Assembly: GCA_031292335.1 (NCBI GenBank)
Contig: JARLHH010000310.1
Span: 1 to 18,420 of the forward strand
Reading direction: 5' to 3'
Source of the DNA: Candidatus Limnocylindrales bacterium
Lineage (GTDB): Bacteria; Chloroflexota; Limnocylindria; Limnocylindrales; CSP1-4
Length of the DNA stretch: 18,420 bases
Made by a program: the position numbers and the translations under genes. How positions within the stretch are numbered: position 1 is the stretch's first letter; each line of letters opens with the position of its first letter. The notes under the pieces were generated by a model. That model did no database searches. It was not told the DNA's origin and saw nothing but the letters and a program-made list of their open reading frames with translations. Shown piece after piece: positions 6,285-13,455 of this stretch.

Positions 6285-7282
6285 CCGCACTGAGCGTGCC
6301 TGATCGAGGAGGACCGGTGCGCGGTCGATCGCTCGCCACCCTGGGCTGGCTCGTCGCCGCCATCGTGATCGCGCTCGGATCGGCAGGCATCGCCGGCGGC
6401 CTGGATCACCCGCCCTCGTCCGGGGCCCGGCCCGAGCTGACCTACGGCGCCGACCGGCTGGTCGCGCCGATCCTCGACGGCTCGACGGCCGACCTCCGGG
6501 CGCTTTCCGACCAGGTGGACGTGCTCGCCGGAGAGGGACGGCAGGCGCTGTCCGCGCTCGTGTCGGGCGACACGCCCGGCCTCCAGGCGGCCATCGGCGC
6601 GGGCGAGGCACAGGTCGGGGCGATCGCGACCGCTGCGCGCGCGCTGCGGACCCGGCTCGCGGCGCTGCCGCCGATCGACGCCGCAGCCGCGGCCCGGTTC
6701 GGGCCGTCGACGCTCGACCGCTACGCGACGCTGATCGCCGCGCTGCCCGCCGTCGACACGCTCGGTGACGAGTGGACGCGCCTGGCCGCCGGCTCCGTCC
6801 CCGCGGTCGAGCTCACCACGTACCTGTCCGCGCACGACCGGATCGCCGGCCAGGCCGTGCAGCTCGGCGCCGCCGGGAAGTACGCGGCCGCGATCCAGAC
6901 CCTCGCCAAGGCCACCGCCGAGCTGGCGGCCGCCCGGATCGTCCGGGACGAGCTTGCATCGCTGATCGACACGAGCACCCTCGACGCCTGGATCGATCGG
7001 AACGCGACCTACGACGCCGCCGTGGGCGACCTCTGGGCCGCAGTCCTCGCCTCGCCGGCACGGGTGACGGCCGCTGCCCGGGCGGCGGCCGCCCGCGAGG
7101 AGGCTGCGAAGGCCCAGCTTCCGCGGAACACCAGCGCGCTCGTCGTGATCCTGAACGACATCGCGCAGGGCGGGCTCAACCAGGCGGTCATCGCGATCGA
7201 GGACGCACGCGGACGGCTGCTGGATGCGCTGGCCGCGGCCGCTGCCCAGGCGTCCCCGGGCGCCTCGCCCGCGCTAGACTGA
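6281..7282 (+). CDS. Membrane-anchored Ala-rich helical protein, unknown function
   Basis: A 333-residue protein that I cannot assign to a family. One hydrophobic segment near the N-terminus (TLGWLVAAIVIALGSAGIAG, about residues 20-39) looks like a signal anchor or uncleaved signal peptide, so the rest is probably outside the membrane. The exported part is almost all helix-forming, rich in Ala, Leu, Asp and Thr, with no cysteine and no catalytic motif; it could form a helical bundle or sensor-like ectodomain. ATG 6281 overlaps the SDR stop by four bases but has no ribosome binding site. In-frame GTG 6317 follows GAGGAGG by four bases and would put the hydrophobic segment right at the N-terminus, so it is a serious alternative (321 residues). 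It is the last gene of the HAD-SDR operon. The stop overlaps the promoter hexamer of pepA. Confidence 0.8.
   Translation: MTALSVPDRGGPVRGRSLATLGWLVAAIVIALGSAGIAGGLDHPPSSGARPELTYGADRLVAPILDGSTADLRALSDQVDVLAGEGRQALSALVSGDTPGLQAAIGAGEAQVGAIATAARALRTRLAALPPIDAAAAARFGPSTLDRYATLIAALPAVDTLGDEWTRLAAGSVPAVELTTYLSAHDRIAGQAVQLGAAGKYAAAIQTLAKATAELAAARIVRDELASLIDTSTLDAWIDRNATYDAAVGDLWAAVLASPARVTAAARAAAAREEAAKAQLPRNTSALVVILNDIAQGGLNQAVIAIEDARGRLLDALAAAAAQASPGASPALD
7275..7280 (+). promoter_or_regulatory. -10 element (TAGACT) of the leucyl aminopeptidase gene
   Basis: GCTAGACT overlaps the stop region of the upstream gene. Transcription would start near 7287, giving a leader of about 53 bases to ATG 7340. 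No clear -35 box. Confidence 0.4.
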
Positions 7283-7339
7283 GCACGATCCCCGACGCCG
7301 CGGCGTCGATCCATTGGTGCCCGCAGGAGGCCCTGCCCG

Positions 7340-8857
7340 ATGCAGCTGCGTGTCCTTTCCGATCAGCCCTGGGCCGTCCCGGCCGACGTTCTCGTGCTCC
7401 CGTTCGTGGGCGAGCCTGCCTTCGACGGCGTGCTCGGCGAGATCGATCGCCGGGCTGGCGGTGAGCTGCACTCCCTGGCCGGCTTCCGGGAGCTCCGGTC
7501 CGAGCGATATGCCAGCGTCCTGGCGGCGGCCGGCCAGCTTCCGGTTGGGCGCCTCCTGGCGATCGCGGCCGGCCCCGCGGCCGGCCTGGATCGCGAGACC
7601 GCGGTTCGCCTCGGCGCCGCGATCCAGCGCCGCCTGGCCGGGCGGCCCGTGCGGCGCCTGGTGATCTGGCTCGGCCAGCTCGCGGAATCCCTCGATGGCG
7701 GGGAAGAGGCGGCGGCGGAGCTCGTGGCGCGCGGCGTCGTGGAGGGCAGCTTCGACCCCGCGTCGCTCTATCGGACGGGAGCCGACGCCGCGTCGTCGCT
7801 GCCGCCGGTCCTCGACGAGCTGATCCTCGTGCTGCCGGGCACGACGGGTGCCGCTGCCGCGATGCGGGCGGCCGAGCGCGGCATCGTGATCGGCGAGGGG
7901 AGCAATCTCACCCGCCGCCTCGCCAACCGATCCGCGAACGACGTCACGCCGCAGGTCCTCGCCGACGAGGCGCGCGCCCTTGCCGAGGCGAACGGGCTGT
8001 GGGTGGACGTGCTCGACGAGAAGCGAGCGGCCGAGCTCGGGATGGGGATGTTCCTGGCGGTCGGGCAGGGGAGCGCGAACCCGCCCCGCATGATCGTCCT
8101 CCGGTCCGGCGACGACCGCCAGGCGGACGCGGCCGGCAGGCGGCTGGCGCTCGTCGGCAAGGGTGTCTGCTTCGACTCCGGCGGGATCAGCATCAAGTCC
8201 GCCGAGCGGATGGACGAGATGAAGACGGACAAGACCGGCGCCTGCACGGTCATCTCGGCGATCGTGACCGCGGCGCGGCTGGCTCCCGGCATCCCGCTCC
8301 TCGCGATCGCGCCGGCGGTGGAGAACATGCCCGGCCCGGGCGCGTCGCGCCCGGGCGACGTGGTCCGCGCGATGAACGGAAAGGCCGTCGACATCATCAA
8401 CACGGACGCCGAGGGCCGGCTGATCCTGGGCGACGCGATGACGTACGCGGAGCGCCTGGGCGCGACGCACGTGGTGGACATCGCCACGCTGACCGGCGCC
8501 GTGGCGCGCGCGTTCGGGCACCTGATCACGGGCGCGTTCGGCGACCCGCAGGCCTGGTACGACCAAGTCGCGGCGGCGGCCGCCCGCGCGGGCGAGCGCT
8601 TCTGGCAGCTGCCCCTGGTCGAGGGGTACTGGCCGGAGATGGCGAGCATGACCGCCGACATGCAGAACACCAGCTCGCCGGAGGCCGGGCTCATCAAGAG
8701 CGCGCTCTTCCTTCGCCAGTTCGTGACCGTGCCCTGGGTCCACGTGGACATCGCCGGCTCCGCGTACTACCGCAAGGCGACCGCCTGGGCACCGCCTGGC
8801 GCGACCGGTGTCGCGACGGCGACGCTCGTCGAGCTCGCGCTGGCGGGCGCCCGCTGA
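7340..8857 (+). CDS. pepA: Leucyl aminopeptidase, M17 family
   Basis: A 505-residue cytosolic two-metal aminopeptidase that removes N-terminal residues from peptides and works as a hexamer. The C-terminal catalytic domain is complete: VGKGVCFDSGGISIK (Lys274, Asp279), then MDEMKTDKTGA, and the family signature NTDAEGRLILGDAM (Asp356, Glu358, Arg360) supply the metal ligands and catalytic residues. The N-terminal 160 residues are the more variable macro-like domain. Length is normal for the family. ATG 7340 is preceded by AGGAGG at nine bases. The downstream prepilin peptidase begins 70 bases later in the same direction and may be co-transcribed. The symbol follows the family; whether it also binds DNA, as E. 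coli PepA does, cannot be told. Confidence 0.96.
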   Translation: MQLRVLSDQPWAVPADVLVLPFVGEPAFDGVLGEIDRRAGGELHSLAGFRELRSERYASVLAAAGQLPVGRLLAIAAGPAAGLDRETAVRLGAAIQRRLAGRPVRRLVIWLGQLAESLDGGEEAAAELVARGVVEGSFDPASLYRTGADAASSLPPVLDELILVLPGTTGAAAAMRAAERGIVIGEGSNLTRRLANRSANDVTPQVLADEARALAEANGLWVDVLDEKRAAELGMGMFLAVGQGSANPPRMIVLRSGDDRQADAAGRRLALVGKGVCFDSGGISIKSAERMDEMKTDKTGACTVISAIVTAARLAPGIPLLAIAPAVENMPGPGASRPGDVVRAMNGKAVDIINTDAEGRLILGDAMTYAERLGATHVVDIATLTGAVARAFGHLITGAFGDPQAWYDQVAAAAARAGERFWQLPLVEGYWPEMASMTADMQNTSSPEAGLIKSALFLRQFVTVPWVHVDIAGSAYYRKATAWAPPGATGVATATLVELALAGAR

Positions 8858-8927
8858 GCGGCCGGGACCAGGGCGGCTCGGCCCGGGCCGGGCTGACACC
8901 CGTGCGGACCAGCGAGGTGAGGTCGCG

Positions 8928-9596
8928 GTGACCACGTTCGCGGTCGCCGGCCTCGCCGTGGACGAGCGCGCGCTGGCGATCGTGCTCGGGTGTGCCGGGG
9001 CCGCCTGGGGCCTCCTGGCCGATCGCATCGGGGCGCGCTGGCCCGCCCACGAGGACGGGCGAACCCGTGACGTCGACTGGCGGACGCCCGTGGTCGCGCT
9101 GCTCGGAGGGGCCGCGCTCGCGGCGCTGCCGCTGCGGCTGGCCGACGCCGGGCAGGTTCTGCTCTTCGGCGGCTACTTCCTGGCCCTCACGCTGCTGCTG
9201 GCGACCGACCTTGACCAGCGTCTGCTCCCGGACGTGGTGACGCTGCCGCTGATCGCCATCACCCTGGTCCTCGCGGTCGGCGGCTGGAACCCGCTCGTGG
9301 CCGGGCAGCTGGGCTGGGCGGTGGTGGCCGCGCTCGCGATCCCGGGCTTCCTGTTCGCCCTCTCGATCCCGTTCGGGTCGGGAGCGATCGGCATGGGAGA
9401 CCTCAAGCTGCTGGTCTCCGTGGGTCTGCTCACCGGTCTGGCGCGATCCGTCAGCGGTCTCGTGGTCGGCGCCCTGGCGGCCGGGGTCGTCATCGGCGTC
9501 CTCCTGGTCCTGCGCCGGGTCACGCTGCGGACCTACATCCCGTTCGGGCCGTTCCTGATCCTCGGGGCCTACTGGGCCGTGCTCGTCCGGCTCTGA
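8928..9596 (+). CDS. Prepilin peptidase (A24 family), without the methyltransferase domain
   Basis: A 222-residue polytopic membrane aspartic peptidase that would cleave the leader of type IV pilin-like proteins at the cytosolic face. The two catalytic aspartates are Asp94 in TDLDQRLLPD and Asp158 in the GMGDLKL motif. They are 64 residues apart, the same distance as in Pseudomonas PilD. The N-terminal cytosolic domain with its CxxC pairs, which methylates the new N-terminus in bifunctional PilD proteins, is absent; only a short hydrophobic segment precedes the core. GTG 8928 is chosen because GAGGTGAGG lies 5-13 bases upstream. No pilin, PilB, PilC or PilT gene is in the window, so its substrate lies elsewhere. 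Confidence 0.9.
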   Translation: MTTFAVAGLAVDERALAIVLGCAGAAWGLLADRIGARWPAHEDGRTRDVDWRTPVVALLGGAALAALPLRLADAGQVLLFGGYFLALTLLLATDLDQRLLPDVVTLPLIAITLVLAVGGWNPLVAGQLGWAVVAALAIPGFLFALSIPFGSGAIGMGDLKLLVSVGLLTGLARSVSGLVVGALAAGVVIGVLLVLRRVTLRTYIPFGPFLILGAYWAVLVRL

Positions 9597-9611
9597 AAGG
9601 GGCCGTGCTCT

Positions 9612-9636
9612 CCGTTCGGGAGCCCGTGACGAACGG
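9612..9636 (+). terminator. Possible stem-loop after the prepilin peptidase gene
   Basis: CCGTTC (9612-9617) and GAACGG (9631-9636) can pair around a 13-base loop, 15 bases after the stop and before the next promoter. There is no T run, so termination here is only a guess. Confidence 0.3.
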
Positions 9637-9662
9637 CCGCTGGCGCGTTGGCGCTGGGGGAG

Positions 9663-9668
9663 TAGTAT
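9663..9668 (+). promoter_or_regulatory. -10 element (TAGTAT) of the M23 peptidase gene
   Basis: TAGTAT stands out in this GC-rich stretch. Transcription would begin near 9675, giving the peptidase mRNA a leader of about 126 bases. No good -35 match at the usual distance. Confidence 0.45.
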
Positions 9669-9675
9669 CTGGGCG

Positions 9676-9801
9676 CCGGGTCGTCCCTGAGGTTGTGCCC
9701 GCTTCGGACGGCGACATCACCGGCGGGTCCGCAACCCGCCACGGCGCGCTGCAAGGCCCGCCACACGGAGCAACCCGCGCGAAGATGCCGACGCCAGCCT
9801 G
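9676..9801 (+). promoter_or_regulatory. GC-rich, possibly structured 5' leader of the M23 peptidase mRNA
   Basis: This leader contains a 7-bp hairpin, GGCGGGT (9722-9728) with ACCCGCC (9734-9740) and loop CCGCA, and a GCAA..CCCGC motif repeated at 9731, 9751 and 9770. The first two copies extend to GCCACGG and GCCACACGG. I compared it by eye with cyclic di-AMP (ydaO) and cyclic di-GMP riboswitch hallmarks and saw no match. Its class is unknown. Confidence 0.3.
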
Positions 9802-11253
9802 ATGCGACGCTATCGCGACCGCTTCCGCGTTGTCGCGGGGCCGCCCGATCCACGCCAGACCGAACCCGCGCCGACGCGTGCCGCCGGCTGGAGCCCCCGC
9901 CGGGGGCCCGCCGCCGCCCTCAGGGCTGCGGTGCGGGCGCGGCCGCGGGTCGCGTGGCGCCTGCTCGCCGTCCTGCTCGTGGTCCCGCTGGTCATCGGCG
10001 TGGCCGCGCCCGTGCGCGTCAGCGGCGACGAGCTCGCCGACGCCCGGGCCCAGCAGCAGGCCCTGCAGCAGAAGATCGCGGACCAGAAGGCCGAGGTGGC
10101 GCGCCTGCAGGCGCTGCAGTCGGGTCTCGCGTCGGACATGGCGTCGACGACCCGGGCGCTCGGCGGTGTCAACGCCAACCTTGCCCAGACGAAGCAGCAG
10201 ATCGCCGGCCTGACGACCAAGCTCACGGCAGTCCGGGTCGTGTACGCGGACCTCGTGCAGCAGGTGAACCTGCTGGATCGCGAGGTGGTCTCGCTCGGCC
10301 AGGAGCAGGCGGAGAAGGCCCAGGAGCTCGCGGACCGGAGGTCGATGCTGGCGGCCCGCATTCGCGAGGCGTACGTGACGGACCGCACGCCGTTGATCCA
10401 GCAGTTCCTGACGGCCGGTTCGATCGCCGACGTGCTGCAGGATGTCAGCTCCTACCTCGATCTCGGCGCGCAGGACGAGGCGATCGCGACGCAGATCACG
10501 GCGGATCAGCAGACCCTGGACGCGCTGACCGCGACCGTCGTCCAGACACGCGCGGCCAAGCAGGATCTCCAGGCGCAGACGCTGGCGCAGAAGCAGCAGC
10601 TCGACGGCCAGGTGGCCGCCCTCAAGGCCGCCAAGACGCGTCTCGCCGCCCTCCAGGCGGAGACGAGCCGGCAGCTCGCGATCCAGCGCGCCGGTTGGGC
10701 CAAGGTCTCGCAGAACGCGGCCGCGGTCCAGGCGACGCTCGCGGCCGAGGCGAAGTCACAGCGCGAGCTCGCCTCCCGGATCGCGTCGTTGCTGGAGCGC
10801 CAGCGCCAGTTCGGCAACATCCCGTCCGTCTTCAACGGGACCCTGTCCTGGCCGATCAGCGGCGTCATCACCCAGGAGTTCGGGTGCACCGGGTTCCCGT
10901 CGGAGCCGCCGCTCGGCAACTGCGCCCACTTCCACCAGGGCATCGACATCGCCGCCCCGATGTACACGCCGATCCATGCGGCCGGCGATGGAGTGGTCCT
11001 GTTCGCGGGACCGAACCCGTACGACCCCTACCCGAAGGCCTGGATCGTGATCATCGCCCACAGCGACAACCTGGTCACCTGGTACGCCCACGTGGACAAT
11101 GCCGCCCATCCGCCGGTGGTGTCCGCCGGCGAGCACGTGACGGCAGGCCAGGTGATCGCGTACGTCGGGATGACCGGCAACACCACCGGACCGCACCTCC
11201 ACTGGGCGATCGAGTACAACAACCAGTTCGTGAACCCGCGCCTGTTCGTGTGA
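9802..11253 (+). CDS. M23 (LytM) peptidoglycan peptidase with EnvC-like coiled coils
   Basis: A 483-residue exported cell-wall peptidase. The first 50 residues are basic and Pro-rich, followed by a membrane/signal segment at about 51-70 (AWRLLAVLLVVPLVIGVAAP). Residues 75-190 and 245-340 are long Gln/Ala/Leu-rich coiled coils interrupted by a short region, as in EnvC and PcsB-type division proteins. The C-terminal M23 domain keeps all zinc-site residues: HQGID with His378 and Asp382, and PHLHW with His465 and His467, so it should be active rather than a degenerate activator. The two cysteines at the start of the domain (FGCTGF and GNCAHF) may form a disulfide. ATG 9802 has no clear ribosome binding site; it overlaps the stop of a five-codon frame (TGATG). 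Role in cell separation or wall remodelling is inferred from the architecture. Confidence 0.92.
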   Translation: MRRYRDRFRVVAGPPDPRQTEPAPTRAAGWSPRRGPAAALRAAVRARPRVAWRLLAVLLVVPLVIGVAAPVRVSGDELADARAQQQALQQKIADQKAEVARLQALQSGLASDMASTTRALGGVNANLAQTKQQIAGLTTKLTAVRVVYADLVQQVNLLDREVVSLGQEQAEKAQELADRRSMLAARIREAYVTDRTPLIQQFLTAGSIADVLQDVSSYLDLGAQDEAIATQITADQQTLDALTATVVQTRAAKQDLQAQTLAQKQQLDGQVAALKAAKTRLAALQAETSRQLAIQRAGWAKVSQNAAAVQATLAAEAKSQRELASRIASLLERQRQFGNIPSVFNGTLSWPISGVITQEFGCTGFPSEPPLGNCAHFHQGIDIAAPMYTPIHAAGDGVVLFAGPNPYDPYPKAWIVIIAHSDNLVTWYAHVDNAAHPPVVSAGEHVTAGQVIAYVGMTGNTTGPHLHWAIEYNNQFVNPRLFV

Positions 11254-11268
11254 GGCGCGCCGCGCGCC
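11254..11268 (+). terminator. Possible stem-loop directly after the M23 peptidase stop
   Basis: GGCGCG and CGCGCC form a 6-bp GC stem with a 3-base loop starting one base after the stop. No T run follows, so it may be mRNA 3' protection or chance in GC-rich DNA. Confidence 0.25.
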
Positions 11269-11324
11269 CGCAGACGACCGTGGACCGCCTCCGGACTCCG
11301 GGCCGGGTCCCGCACGCGCCGTGC

Positions 11325-11330
11325 TACGAT
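11325..11330 (+). promoter_or_regulatory. -10 element (TACGAT) of glgC
   Basis: GTGCTACGAT gives a start near 11337 and a leader of about 43 bases to ATG 11380. The hexamer is identical to the nrdJ -10 box. No clear -35 box. Confidence 0.45.
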
Positions 11331-11379
11331 CCCGTGGCGCGCATGCCGGCCCGCTCCCAACCGTGACGAGGATGAGTGC

Positions 11380-12756
11380 ATGAACCCGACCCTCGCGGTG
11401 ATCCTCGCCGGCGGCGAGGGCGCCCGCCTCTCGATCCTCTCGGAGAAACGGGCCAAGCCGGCGGTTCCCTTCGGCGGCAAGTACCGGATCATCGACTTCG
11501 CGCTGAGCAACTGCGTCAACTCCACGATCGACAACGTGGTGGTGCTCACCCAGTACAACCCCCGCTCGCTCAACGACCACATCGGCCAGGGGCGCCCGTG
11601 GGACCTGGACCGGAACACCGGCGGGGTGCGTCTCCTGCAGCCCTATATCGGGCGGGGAAAGGCGAGCGACTGGTACCGCGGGACGGCGGACGCCGTGCTC
11701 CAGAACTTCAACGTGCTCGACCAGGCCGCCGGCGACACCGTGGTGGTCCTCGCCGGCGATCACGTCTACAAGATGGACTACCAGCCGTTCGTGGCGTTCC
11801 ATCGCCGCAAGCGTGCCGACGCCACCCTGGCCGTCCGGCGGGTGCCGCTCGCCGACGCCACTCGGATGGGGATCCTGGCCATGGACGAGGCCGGACGGGT
11901 CACGGACTTCGCCGAGAAGCCGAAGCAGCCGAAGTCCGACCTCGCCAGCATGGGCGTCTACGTATTCAGCAAGCGCGCCCTCCATCGGTGGCTCGCCGAG
12001 TCGCGGTCCGACTTCGGGGGCGACGTGATCCCCGACATGATCCGGGGCGGGGCCCGGGTCTACGGCTACCGCTTCGACGGCTACTGGCAGGACGTCGGGA
12101 CGATCCAGAGCTACTGGGAGGCCAACATGGCCCTCCTCGAGGATCGGCCGGAGCTGGATCTCTACGATCGCGAGTGGCTCATCCACACCCGCTCCGAAGA
12201 GCGGGCGCCCGCAAAGATCGGCGCGACTGCGCAGGTCCACCGGAGCCTGATCTCGCACGGGTGCCTCGTGGACGGGATGGTCGTCAACTCCGTCCTCTCG
12301 CCCGGCGTGGTGGTCGGGGTCGGCGCGGTCGTGCGCGACTCCATCGTCATGTTCGACTCGGTGATCCGGCCCGGGGCGATCGTCGACCGGGCGATCCTGG
12401 ACAAGGAGGTCACGGTCGGGCCCGGGGCGATCGTCGGCGAGGGCACGGACCTGACCGTCCCGAACCGCCTGACGCCCAGCCACCTCAACACGGGGATCAC
12501 GATCGTCGGGAAGCAGGCCGTGATCCCGCGCGGCGTGCGGATCGGGCGCAACGTGCGGGTCGATCCGAACGTCCGCGCGACGGACTTCCCCGGCCGGACC
12601 GTCGAGGCCGGCGCGACGATCGTGCGCCGCGAGGGTCGCGGGCGCGGTCGGCAGGTTGCCCTGGCCGAGCCGGACGGGGCCGCCGGCCACGAGCCCGGGG
12701 CCCGATCCGAAGGGGCCCACGCCGCGACGACCGGCCGCGGGTCGAGGGCGGACTGA
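11380..12756 (+). CDS. glgC: Glucose-1-phosphate adenylyltransferase (ADP-glucose pyrophosphorylase)
   Basis: A 458-residue cytosolic enzyme making ADP-glucose from ATP and glucose 1-phosphate for glycogen synthesis. The nucleotidyltransferase domain begins AVILAGGEGARL (residues 6-17), with KPAVPFGGKYRIIDFALSNC (26-45), QPYIGR, WYRGTADAV, the metal-site AGDHVYKMDY, and FAEKPKQPKSD around the sugar-phosphate lysine. The C-terminal third is a left-handed beta helix of short repeats (GCLVDGMV, GVVVGVGAVV, GAIVGEG). The last 39 residues are an Ala/Gly/Arg-rich tail beyond the usual end of the family. ATG 11380 has GAGGA seven bases upstream. The stop overlaps a CTG that seems to start the next gene. 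Allosteric control by sugar phosphates is typical of the family but cannot be read here. Confidence 0.95.
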   Translation: MNPTLAVILAGGEGARLSILSEKRAKPAVPFGGKYRIIDFALSNCVNSTIDNVVVLTQYNPRSLNDHIGQGRPWDLDRNTGGVRLLQPYIGRGKASDWYRGTADAVLQNFNVLDQAAGDTVVVLAGDHVYKMDYQPFVAFHRRKRADATLAVRRVPLADATRMGILAMDEAGRVTDFAEKPKQPKSDLASMGVYVFSKRALHRWLAESRSDFGGDVIPDMIRGGARVYGYRFDGYWQDVGTIQSYWEANMALLEDRPELDLYDREWLIHTRSEERAPAKIGATAQVHRSLISHGCLVDGMVVNSVLSPGVVVGVGAVVRDSIVMFDSVIRPGAIVDRAILDKEVTVGPGAIVGEGTDLTVPNRLTPSHLNTGITIVGKQAVIPRGVRIGRNVRVDPNVRATDFPGRTVEAGATIVRREGRGRGRQVALAEPDGAAGHEPGARSEGAHAATTGRGSRAD

Positions 12757-13271
12757 GCGCCCCCGGCGGCCCGGACGCTCGGGCGGTCGAAGGCTGGCTG
12801 GCCGAGCTGCAGCTCGGCCCGGCGGAGCGGATCGACCGCGAGGAGATCAGCTCATGGGATCTCCGGCTGGACGGACGGCGTCGCTTCGACGTGCCGGTCA
12901 CGGTCATCCTGGATCCTTCCCTCGGGGCGTTCGTCTGGCTGCACCTCGCGCCCCCCATCGGCGACGCGCTGCGCGCCTCCTATCGGAAGCTGCTCCGCTG
13001 GAATGACGAGTTTCCCTTCGTGAAGTTCAGCCTGGCCGCCGACGACCGGCCGATCGCCACGGTGGAGATCCCGTCCGAACGGCTGGATCGCGATTCCCTC
13101 GGGCTTGCCGTCGCCCGGCTCCTGGCGATCTGCGACCTGCTCCTGGAGGAGACCGCGGCCTGGCTCTGGATCGACGGGCGGGTTCCGGATCCGGGCTCCC
13201 GGGCCGGCCGCCAGGCCGCGCTGTTCGTCCGCTATGCCGACCGGCTGGGAGAGCTCGCCGACCCGGGCTGA
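12753..13271 (+). CDS. YbjN/type III chaperone-like protein, apparent CTG start
   Basis: A protein of about 172 residues resembling the YbjN / type III secretion chaperone-like fold found as single-domain proteins in Actinobacteria and Chloroflexota. A helix (ARAVEGWLAELQL) is followed by SWDLRLDGRRRFDVPVTV, VWLHLAPPIGD, LLRWNDEFPFVKFSL, VEIPSERLDRDSLGLAVARL, and a long C-terminal helix. Its molecular role is unknown; YbjN proteins are thought to bind partner proteins. No ATG, GTG or TTG lies in frame near the start: the first is GTG 12891, inside the conserved domain. CTG 12753 overlaps the glgC stop as CTGA and has GAGGG four bases upstream, so I take it as the start, with a frameshift or sequencing error as the alternatives. 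Confidence 0.72.
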   Translation: MSAPGGPDARAVEGWLAELQLGPAERIDREEISSWDLRLDGRRRFDVPVTVILDPSLGAFVWLHLAPPIGDALRASYRKLLRWNDEFPFVKFSLAADDRPIATVEIPSERLDRDSLGLAVARLLAICDLLLEETAAWLWIDGRVPDPGSRAGRQAALFVRYADRLGELADPG

Positions 13272-13285
13272 GCGCCGTGCGACGC

Positions 13286-13311
13286 GTGCGGGCCGGCCGG
13301 CCCGGCCGCAC
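13286..13311 (+). terminator. Possible stem-loop after the glgC operon
   Basis: GTGCGGGCCGG (13286-13296) pairs with CCGGCCGCAC (13302-13311), with one bulged G and a 5-base loop, 14 bases after the YbjN-like stop and before the next promoter. No T run follows. Confidence 0.4.
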
Positions 13312-13352
13312 CGGGGCTCCCCGCCGCTGCCGGGCGGTCCCGTCGAGGCTGG

Positions 13353-13358
13353 TACACT
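13353..13358 (+). promoter_or_regulatory. -10 element (TACACT) of the nicotinate phosphoribosyltransferase gene
   Basis: GGTACACT gives a start near 13365 and a leader of about 90 bases. No clear -35 box. Confidence 0.4.
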
Positions 13359-13455
13359 CCCCGGCAGCGCCCGGTCCGGCGCTCGTGTCCGGCCGCGAAG
13401 TCCGCCGTCCTGTCCGTCCTTGCTGGAGCCGTGCCACGACCGTGACCCGCCTCGC

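Noticed and set aside
9676..9801. A cyclic di-AMP (ydaO) or cyclic di-GMP riboswitch before the M23 gene
   Set aside because: The conserved blocks of these classes are not visible by eye, so I only call it a leader of unknown type.
9605..9802. A 65-codon plus-strand frame ending on the M23 start codon
   Set aside because: It spans the likely M23 promoter, has no ribosome binding site, and its peptide has no recognisable feature.
10756..12720. A 654-codon open frame on the minus strand opposite the M23 peptidase and glgC
   Set aside because: It is rich in Arg, Val, Asp, Gly and Pro with no recognisable domain, and both genes on the other strand are certain. Long antisense frames are expected at this GC content.
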